This document shows, piece after piece, positions 7,651 to 13,080 of a stretch of 13,080 nucleotides of DNA. The DNA lies in the NCBI GenBank assembly GCA_913041025.1, contig CAJWGQ010000071.1, positions 1 to 13,080 of the forward strand. Direction: 5' to 3'. This DNA comes from an uncultured Gammaproteobacteria bacterium (lineage in GTDB: Bacteria; Pseudomonadota; Gammaproteobacteria; Pseudomonadales; Azotimanducaceae_A). The first letter of the stretch is position 1. Each line of letters starts with the position of its first letter. Under the pieces are notes generated by a model. The model was not told where the DNA came from, did not search any database, and saw nothing but the letters and a program-made list of their open reading frames with translations. The position numbers were made by a program, and so were the translations under genes.

Positions 7651-8678
7651 TGATGAGTCCGATTAACCAGAGACGGCTGGAGAACTTTAAGGCAAATAGG
7701 AGAGGCTACTGGTCTCTGTGGATATTCCTCGCTCTTTTTATTGTTTCCATGTTTTCTGAGTTTATAGCCAATGATAAGCCGATCGTTTTTACAAAGGATG
7801 GCGAATTGTTCTTTCCAGTCTTTGTTACTTACACTGAAAAAGAGTTGGGTGGTGTTTTAGATACGGAAGCCGCGTACAAAGATTCTTATGTGCGTGGGCT
7901 GTATGAGCCTTACGGTTGGGCCGTTTGGCCGCCGATTCCTTTTTCATACGACACCATACATTGGGAGCTGGACGTGGCACCAACTCCGCCCGACAGCACG
8001 CATTTATTAGGGACGCAGGGGTGGGGTAGTGACGTACTTGCGAGATTACTCTACGGGTTTCGTTTGTCCGTTCTTTTTGGCCTTTCTCTAACCCTGGTGA
8101 GTACTCTGATTGGCGTGACAGTAGGCGCGTTGCAAGGGTTTTTTGGGGGAGCGGTCGATCTGTTAGGGCAGCGCGTAGTAGAAATTTGGTCGGGGCTCCC
8201 CGTACTGTTTATTCTGATTATTCTTGCGAGCATGTTCGAGCCCAACGTGTTTTTGTTGCTACTGATATTGGCCTGTTTTAATTGGATGGTCATGGTAGGT
8301 TTGGTTCGGGCCGAATTTTTGCGTGCTAGAAACTTTGAGTTTGTTAGGGCGGCAAGAGCGCTGGGTGTAAATGATTTCACGATTATGTTTCGCCATGTCC
8401 TGCCCAATGCCCTGGTCGCGACCTTAACGTTCTTTCCTTTTCTGCTAAATGGGTCTGTAACCATGCTGACTGCACTGGACTTTCTGGGTTTTGGCCTACC
8501 CCTCGACTCACCCTCACTAGGGAGGCTCCTATCTGAAGCAAAATCCAATTTGCAGGCGCCATGGCTAGGTATGAGCGTTGTGCTTACTTTGGCAACAATG
8601 TTGACTCTACTAATTTTTGTGGGCGAGGCTGTCCGCGATGCTCTAGATCCAAGAAGAACACTGATGCAAAAAGGGTAA
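7650..8678 (+). CDS. yejE: YejE-like ABC transporter permease
   Basis: Second permease of the Yej-type importer (DppC/OppC type), 342 residues, the usual YejE length. It begins with SPINQRRLENFKANRRGYWS and a first helix at about 21-40. The large periplasmic loop that marks YejE follows (about 41-130, with IANDKPI, FPVFVTYTEKE, GGW-like and WPPIPFSYDTIHW segments), ending in HLLGTQGWGSDVLARLLYG, the usual entry to the permease domain. Helices follow at about 138-165, 183-196, 199-218, 255-285 and 307-326. The ATPase-docking EAA loop is at 233-253 (RAARALGVNDFTIMFRHVLP) and DALDPRR ends the protein. The gene starts inside the stop of yejB. In E. coli yejF, encoding the double ATP-binding subunit, comes next; here a CoA-transferase gene begins 10 bases downstream instead. 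Confidence 0.95.
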   Translation: MMSPINQRRLENFKANRRGYWSLWIFLALFIVSMFSEFIANDKPIVFTKDGELFFPVFVTYTEKELGGVLDTEAAYKDSYVRGLYEPYGWAVWPPIPFSYDTIHWELDVAPTPPDSTHLLGTQGWGSDVLARLLYGFRLSVLFGLSLTLVSTLIGVTVGALQGFFGGAVDLLGQRVVEIWSGLPVLFILIILASMFEPNVFLLLLILACFNWMVMVGLVRAEFLRARNFEFVRAARALGVNDFTIMFRHVLPNALVATLTFFPFLLNGSVTMLTALDFLGFGLPLDSPSLGRLLSEAKSNLQAPWLGMSVVLTLATMLTLLIFVGEAVRDALDPRRTLMQKG

Positions 8679-8688
8679 CAGGCTTAGC

Positions 8689-9720
8689 ATGGATAAGGTT
8701 TTGGAGATAGGTCATTTTGCCGCTGGGTTTTGTGGTCGCTTGTTTGCTAAAAATGGAGCGGAAGTAGTCCGTGTTAATCAGAACCCCCTGCCTTCGTGGG
8801 TTACGAGCGAGGCGATGGACTTATATTTGCACAGTGATAAAAAGGTGGTTGATTGTCAGGATCCAGATCGAATCGCGGAGTTGGCTAGCAAAGCAGATCT
8901 GTTGGTATTTGAAGGGACCTCCGCGAATTCTGTTGAGAGCTGGGGGATTGGTCAATGGGAAGTGCCTTTGAAATCGATTATTACACCGTTTGGGTTAACT
9001 GGACCCAAGAAAAATTGGAGGTCGAGTTCAAACGTGTTGCTGGCCATGGGCGGTTATACTAATTGTTCGGGAGATCCGGACAGAGCGCCTTTGTCCTTGC
9101 CTGGACATTACGTGGAGTTCCAAGCTGGTCAATTTGCCTATATAGCAGCTAACGCAGCAAGATTTTCAGAGGAATCGGTAACTATCGATATCAGTATGCT
9201 CGAGTGTGTCATGGCTCTAAGCCAGTTCACAACGGTCCAATGGTCGTGTGCCGATCATATTCGCTCTCGCCACGGGAATGATTTTTGGTGGGTTGTGCCT
9301 ACAAATATGTTTCGCTGTAAAGATGGTTGGGTGTTTATAAACATAACCCCGAATTTTTGGGATGCTTGCGTTGCTTTTCTTCAACTCCCTGAGCTGATCA
9401 TTGATTCCAGATTTGAGACGAACGCGTCGCGTATGGTTAATCGGGATGAGCTACATCGTATTATTCAGCAGGCCGTTGCGAATGTGGATAAGGAAGATCT
9501 CAGATCCCGGGCGACCGAGTGTCGGATTCCTTTAGGAGTGGTAATGACCTTTGAGGAGGTGTTGGAGGATCCACACCTGCTTGCGCGAGACTTTTGGCAG
9601 GAACCAATCGACAGGAAAGGATTGCGTATGCCGGATGTGCCTTTTCGATTTGACGAAATAAAACGTGATCCACCAAGCGGTATGCAGATGGTGGATATTG
9701 ACGAGGTCTGGAATGGCTAG
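8689..9720 (+). CDS. Family III CoA-transferase (CaiB/BaiF type), divergent, Glu at the catalytic Asp position
   Basis: A 343-residue CaiB/BaiF-type protein, shorter than the usual roughly 400. The N-terminal CoA-binding fold is recognisable (VLEIGHFAAGFCGRLFAKNG, then AEVVRVNQ), and PFGLTGPKKNW (100-110) matches the family's GFG.TGP element. The C-terminal part has RCKDGWVFINI, DSRFETNASRMVNRDEL and the late EEVLEDPHLLARDFW, all standard for the family. The segment that normally carries the catalytic Asp (D-x-x-x-G) reads EFQAG at 143-147, so Glu143 takes the place of Asp. The region before it, with LHSDKKVVDC, is shortened relative to the usual NKxSxxLDL block. It may be the non-classical partner of the CoA-transferase encoded next, with which it overlaps by 8 bases; some family III enzymes such as benzylsuccinate CoA-transferase BbsEF are heteromers. 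The Shine-Dalgarno is weak (AGG at 8680-8682). Confidence 0.87.
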   Translation: MDKVLEIGHFAAGFCGRLFAKNGAEVVRVNQNPLPSWVTSEAMDLYLHSDKKVVDCQDPDRIAELASKADLLVFEGTSANSVESWGIGQWEVPLKSIITPFGLTGPKKNWRSSSNVLLAMGGYTNCSGDPDRAPLSLPGHYVEFQAGQFAYIAANAARFSEESVTIDISMLECVMALSQFTTVQWSCADHIRSRHGNDFWWVVPTNMFRCKDGWVFINITPNFWDACVAFLQLPELIIDSRFETNASRMVNRDELHRIIQQAVANVDKEDLRSRATECRIPLGVVMTFEEVLEDPHLLARDFWQEPIDRKGLRMPDVPFRFDEIKRDPPSGMQMVDIDEVWNG

Positions 9721-10939
9721 AGGCCCACTTTCCGACATTCGTATACTGGACTTGAGTCATGTCTGGGCCGGGCCTCTTTGCACTCGGATTCTGTCTGACC
9801 TCGGTGCTGATGTGATTAAGATAGAAAGATCGTATGCGCGTGGGCTAAGAGAGCCTGTAGGGGATCCGATAGGTGGCTGGATTGGGAAAGATCCGGGAAA
9901 AGAGCCATGGAACCGGAATGCAGCTTTTGTCAAACTCGCCAGAAACAGCCGCAGCGTTTGTTTAGATCTCAAGCATACTAAAGGGCGAGAAATATTTTTA
10001 GAGTTAGTCGGTCATGCAGATGTTGTGATCGAAAATTTTAGCGCAAACACCATGCCTAACCTAAACCTTGATTACGAGACTTTGGTTCAAGCGAATCCGA
10101 ATCTCATATATCTAACCATGCCCGGTTTTGGTAAGACTGGTCCTTACAAGGATTGGGTGGCTTTCGGTCCCATCATAGAACCTATGAGCGGCCTGACTGC
10201 TGCGATGGGCTACTCTTTGGAAGAACCAAGGAATTCAGGCGTCGCACTGGTCGACCCAACGTCGGCTACAAGCGCCGCTGCGGCAGTTGTTACGGCAATC
10301 CGAACGAGGAAAAAGAAGCTAGGCGGCAGTACTCGCATTGAAATGAGCCTTCACGAGGCTGGTGTCTCTTTTAACGGGCCTTGGTTGGTCGACAGTCAGT
10401 TGGGAGCACCTTCTCCTGTATTGAATAATGGACACCCCAATATGTCTCCCCACGGGGTGTATCCCTGTAAGGGGAAAGATGCCTGGTTGGCGCTGGCCTG
10501 CGAGGATCAAAAAGATTGGGAGAATTTAGTGAAGATAGACGGTCGTTTGGATCCCAAATGGACTCTAAAGGAGCGTGAGGAGCGCTCTGACCTGATTGAT
10601 TTGAGTATCGGTGCTTGGTGCGAAACGAGGACTAAAGAGGCCGCGGCTGATGAGCTCCAGAATATGGGTATTGCTGCAGGACCAGTAAATACAGTACCGG
10701 ATATGTTTGAGGATCCTCAGGTGGTGGAACGAGAGTTTTTTGTACCCTTTGAGAGGGCCGCGACACCGATGCCAGGTAACCCTATTAAGATGGAGGGCAT
10801 TGATTCGTCCGATTGGACTCGCTGTCCTGATCTGGGAGAGCATAATTTTGAATTATTGGAAGACTGGCTTGGTTATACGTCAGACGAGTTGAACCAGTAC
10901 CTAGCACAAGGCGTCATTGCTGAGAGGCCGCCAAGTTAA
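9713..10939 (+). CDS. Family III CoA-transferase (CaiB/BaiF type), canonical
   Basis: A 408-residue CoA-transferase of normal family length that would move CoA between carboxylic acids through an aspartyl-CoA thioester. It shows LSDIRILDLSHVWAGPLCTR near the N-terminus, LGADVIKIE, then NRNAAFVKLARNSRSVCLDL, ENFSANTMPNL and TMPGFGKTGPYKDW. The catalytic Asp is present at 181 in VALVDPTSA. The C-terminal part carries MSPHGVYPCKGKDAWLAL and FEDPQVVEREFFV. The long frame opens at 9665, but the start was set at ATG 9713: GAGG at 9703-9706 lies six bases upstream and the N-terminus then fits the family. This makes an 8-base overlap with the upstream CoA-transferase gene and suggests coupled translation in a fixed ratio. 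The acid substrate cannot be read from the sequence; succinyl-CoA or formyl-CoA are common donors in the family. Confidence 0.93.
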   Translation: MARGPLSDIRILDLSHVWAGPLCTRILSDLGADVIKIERSYARGLREPVGDPIGGWIGKDPGKEPWNRNAAFVKLARNSRSVCLDLKHTKGREIFLELVGHADVVIENFSANTMPNLNLDYETLVQANPNLIYLTMPGFGKTGPYKDWVAFGPIIEPMSGLTAAMGYSLEEPRNSGVALVDPTSATSAAAAVVTAIRTRKKKLGGSTRIEMSLHEAGVSFNGPWLVDSQLGAPSPVLNNGHPNMSPHGVYPCKGKDAWLALACEDQKDWENLVKIDGRLDPKWTLKEREERSDLIDLSIGAWCETRTKEAAADELQNMGIAAGPVNTVPDMFEDPQVVEREFFVPFERAATPMPGNPIKMEGIDSSDWTRCPDLGEHNFELLEDWLGYTSDELNQYLAQGVIAERPPS

Positions 10940-10953
10940 ATCAGGAGAGTTGT

Positions 10954-12225
10954 ATGCTTAACGATATTTCACCCATAGAGGCCGGTCTGTCCGAGAGCAG
11001 ACTCGAGAGAGTCTCTGATTGGCTTTCGGATCAGACGAAAAAAGATCGTCTTGCTGGATGCAGTGTTCTGGTAGGGCGAAAGGGGGGCGTGGCTTACTTT
11101 GGCAGCACCGGAATGGCAGACAAAGAGCTCGGCAAGCCATTTCAAAGAGACACGATAGTTCGAATATTTTCCATGACCAAACCGGTAACGACTGTCGCGG
11201 CGATGATGCTTTACGAGCGAGGCGCATTCCAATTGGATGATCGAGTAAGTCAGTATCTTCCTGAATTTGCCGAAACTCCTGTTTGGAAAGGAGACGGTAT
11301 CGAACATACAGAAGCACAGAGCACTCCGATGCTGGTCCGACACTTGATGACCCATACATCTGGTTTAACTTATGGGTTTATGCAGAGTAATGCCGTCGAT
11401 GAAAGTTACCGCAAAGAACGGATTGAGTTTCAAGGCGATCATGAAACGCTGGAAGAGGCCGTCAAACGATTGGCTCGAATTCCGCTTATGTGTCAGCCAG
11501 GCTCTCAGTGGAATTACAGCGTCTCAACTGACGTGTTGGGCCGATTGGTAGAAGTCTGGTCTGGATTGACTCTCGAAGAGTTCATGGAAAAAGAGATTTT
11601 TGATCCTTTGCAGATGGCTGATACAGGATTCAGTGTTTCGGAACAAAATATAGAGCGATTTTCCGCGCTGTATAGCCCACTTCATGGCAGCGGAGGCATG
11701 AGCTCTATTGGTGCGGCATCCGATGAAAATTCTCTAGCGCGAAGCGGCCTCAAGTTAGAAGAAAGTTATGTAGAAAGCGGCTACTTGAAACCAGCTGGGA
11801 TGTTCTCCGGAGGCGGCGGTTTAGTCTCTTCAATCGATGATTACAGTGCCTTTTGCCAAATGCTTATGAATGGTGGAGAGTTAAACGGCCAACGGTTGTT
11901 AGGTCGGAAAACAGTGGAACACATGCGTTTGAACCATCTTCCAGACAATAGAGACATGGCTGCGATGGGGCAACCGGTTTGGAGTGAGACTAGCTATGAT
12001 GGTATTGGGTTTGGTTTGGGATTTGCGGTTGTTTTGGATCCTGCTAAGGCAAGTATTGTCGCGTCTGTCGGTGAGCATCACTGGGGTGGGGCCGCGAGCA
12101 CATTTTTTTGGTTGGATCCCCTTGAAGATCTCTTCGTTGTCTTTTTTACTCAGTTGATTCCTTCGTCGACTTATCCGATTAGAAGAGAGCTCAGGACCAG
12201 GATTTATCAGACATTGGTGGAATAG
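10954..12225 (+). CDS. Beta-lactamase-fold serine hydrolase (class C/EstB-like esterase family)
   Basis: A 423-residue serine hydrolase of the beta-lactamase/penicillin-binding-protein fold (Beta-lactamase family, PF00144 type). The nucleophile motif SxxK is at 73-76 (SMTK within VRIFSMTKPVTT). The second motif is Tyr188-Ser-Val (WNYSVSTDVLGRLVE), where the third position is Val rather than the Asn of true class C beta-lactamases. The third-motif region is His376-Trp-Gly-Gly (GEHHWGGAAST). LMTHTSGLTYGF (131-142) and MFSGGGGLVSSIDDY are typical of the EstB-like esterase group. There is no signal peptide, so the protein should be cytoplasmic; together with the Val this argues for an esterase, amidase or transesterase acting on an internal substrate rather than an antibiotic-resistance beta-lactamase. 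Strong Shine-Dalgarno AGGAGAG at 10943-10949. It starts 14 bases after the CoA-transferase and is followed after 25 bases by an esterase. Confidence 0.92.
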   Translation: MLNDISPIEAGLSESRLERVSDWLSDQTKKDRLAGCSVLVGRKGGVAYFGSTGMADKELGKPFQRDTIVRIFSMTKPVTTVAAMMLYERGAFQLDDRVSQYLPEFAETPVWKGDGIEHTEAQSTPMLVRHLMTHTSGLTYGFMQSNAVDESYRKERIEFQGDHETLEEAVKRLARIPLMCQPGSQWNYSVSTDVLGRLVEVWSGLTLEEFMEKEIFDPLQMADTGFSVSEQNIERFSALYSPLHGSGGMSSIGAASDENSLARSGLKLEESYVESGYLKPAGMFSGGGGLVSSIDDYSAFCQMLMNGGELNGQRLLGRKTVEHMRLNHLPDNRDMAAMGQPVWSETSYDGIGFGLGFAVVLDPAKASIVASVGEHHWGGAASTFFWLDPLEDLFVVFFTQLIPSSTYPIRRELRTRIYQTLVE

Positions 12226-12250
12226 CAAACACAAAGACTGGAGACATAAT

Positions 12251-13080
12251 GTGGATATAGAGACTTATCAAGGGCATGGATTACATCTCATTTTTAACGA
12301 TGAATATCCAAACAAAACGGTTAACGGCCGAGCCAACTCAGAAATCCTCGATGCGTTGAATACCTCGGGAGACGTTCATTACCATCCGTGCCCGGAGGCA
12401 TATCCCGGGGAGGAGACGCCTACAGGGAATCTACAACGATTTAAAAAGTGGTCGAAGAGCGCTGTCTATCCGGGTACAGAGCGCACTGTTTCTATTTATG
12501 TGCCAGATCTCGAAGATTCAGGCTATTCCGGGAAATACAAGTTGATAGTTTTCCAAGATGGTGACGGTTACTTGAACAGGGAAGGTCCTATTCGAGCAAC
12601 GAAAGTACTGGATACCCTGATTCACAATCGCGAAATTGAACCTACGATTGGGCTGTTCGTGAATCCTGGAGTACCTGAAAGCGCTCTGGCCGGTGCTGAT
12701 GATCGGCAGATTTTGGGTCAGCGAAGTATAGAGTACGATACTTGCAACGGGAAATACGCGAGATTCCTGATCGACGAGGTTATACCGTTTATGGAGTCAG
12801 AGGTTGGGCTGCCTGTGTCTGAAAACCCAAAGGATAAAATCATTTGTGGTATTTCGAGTGGCGGGATTTGTGCGTTCAATGCGGCTTGGCACGAACCTGC
12901 CTATTTTGGCAACGTCATCAGTCATTGTGGCTCTTTTACCAATATTCGGGGAGGTAATCAGTTTCAGTATCTCGTTCGCAGTACAGAGCGCAAGGACATC
13001 AAAGTATTTTTGCAAAGTGGTGAAATGGATGCCGATATCATCCTGGGCAGCTGGCCTCTGGCAAACCAGACCCTTGCCTC
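12251..13080 (+). CDS. Esterase-D/enterochelin-esterase-like alpha/beta hydrolase, 3' end outside the window
   Basis: The frame opens at GTG 12251, stays open to the last base (276 codons plus two bases) and has no stop in the window, so the C-terminus is missing. The protein is of the putative esterase family (PF00756 type, Fes-like). Visible features are YPGTERTVSIYVP (73-85), KLIVFQDGDGYL, the long strand TIGLFVNPG, and the nucleophile elbow CGISSGGICAF with Ser202 in G-x-S-x-G. WHEPAYFGNVISHCGSFTNIR follows, and the visible part ends in the family's GSWPLANQ region. The acid and His of the triad would lie at or beyond the edge. No signal peptide is seen, so it is likely cytoplasmic. The start was chosen because GGAG at 12240-12243 lies seven bases upstream; the overlapping ATG at 12249 runs into a stop after three codons. 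It may cleave an ester in the imported compound. Confidence 0.88.
   Translation, partial: MDIETYQGHGLHLIFNDEYPNKTVNGRANSEILDALNTSGDVHYHPCPEAYPGEETPTGNLQRFKKWSKSAVYPGTERTVSIYVPDLEDSGYSGKYKLIVFQDGDGYLNREGPIRATKVLDTLIHNREIEPTIGLFVNPGVPESALAGADDRQILGQRSIEYDTCNGKYARFLIDEVIPFMESEVGLPVSENPKDKIICGISSGGICAFNAAWHEPAYFGNVISHCGSFTNIRGGNQFQYLVRSTERKDIKVFLQSGEMDADIILGSWPLANQTLA

Noticed and set aside
8051..8548. A 165-codon minus-strand open frame opposite the second permease gene
   Set aside because: It lies wholly within a strongly recognised YejE-like coding region, is low in recognisable motifs and has basic, Ser/Thr-rich composition typical of an antisense shadow frame.
10958..11359. Two overlapping minus-strand open frames of about 130 codons opposite the serine hydrolase
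   Set aside because: They are antisense to the SxxK region of a clear serine hydrolase, overlap each other in different frames and match no family I recognise.

Overview
The window looks like part of the chromosome of an uncultured Gram-negative bacterium, probably a marine gammaproteobacterium. The evidence is the Yej-type peptide ABC transporter, the tightly packed co-directional genes, the moderate GC content, and proteins (thiolase-like type 1, family III CoA-transferases, beta-lactamase-fold esterase, Fes-like esterase) that typically occur together in such genomes. The taxonomic placement is inferred from protein character only. I see no rRNA, tRNA, CRISPR, IS element, phage gene or integration signature. 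Coding density is very high: the longest gene-free stretch is the roughly 150-base divergent spacer before position 1948.

Layout. At the left edge is the 3' end of a plus-strand gene of a conserved, uncharacterised family (1-603). It converges, with an 8-base gap, on a minus-strand mandelate racemase/enolase-superfamily gene (612-1799). A divergent intergenic region follows. From 1948 to the right edge nine plus-strand genes lie head to tail with short gaps or overlaps and no visible terminator, so they are probably one operon. In order they are: a thiolase-like protein type 1, an Eis-type GNAT/SCP2 acetyltransferase, three subunits of a YejABE-type oligopeptide importer (binding protein and two permeases), two adjacent family III CoA-transferases, a beta-lactamase-fold serine hydrolase, and an Esterase-D/enterochelin-esterase-like hydrolase cut by the window edge.

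How the genes may work together (inference). The importer would bring a peptide-like or otherwise modified small molecule into the cytoplasm. The serine hydrolase and the last esterase have no visible signal peptide, so they would act on it inside the cell. The two CoA-transferases could move CoA onto the released acid, the thiolase-like protein would handle an acyl-CoA intermediate, and the acetyltransferase could modify an amine. The divergent enolase-superfamily enzyme could dehydrate or epimerise an acid sugar or related acid. The substrate cannot be read from the sequence. The oddest points are the missing ATPase gene (yejF) in the transporter cluster, a CoA-transferase with Glu where the family has its catalytic Asp, paired with a normal one, and a thiolase-like protein without the classical catalytic residues.
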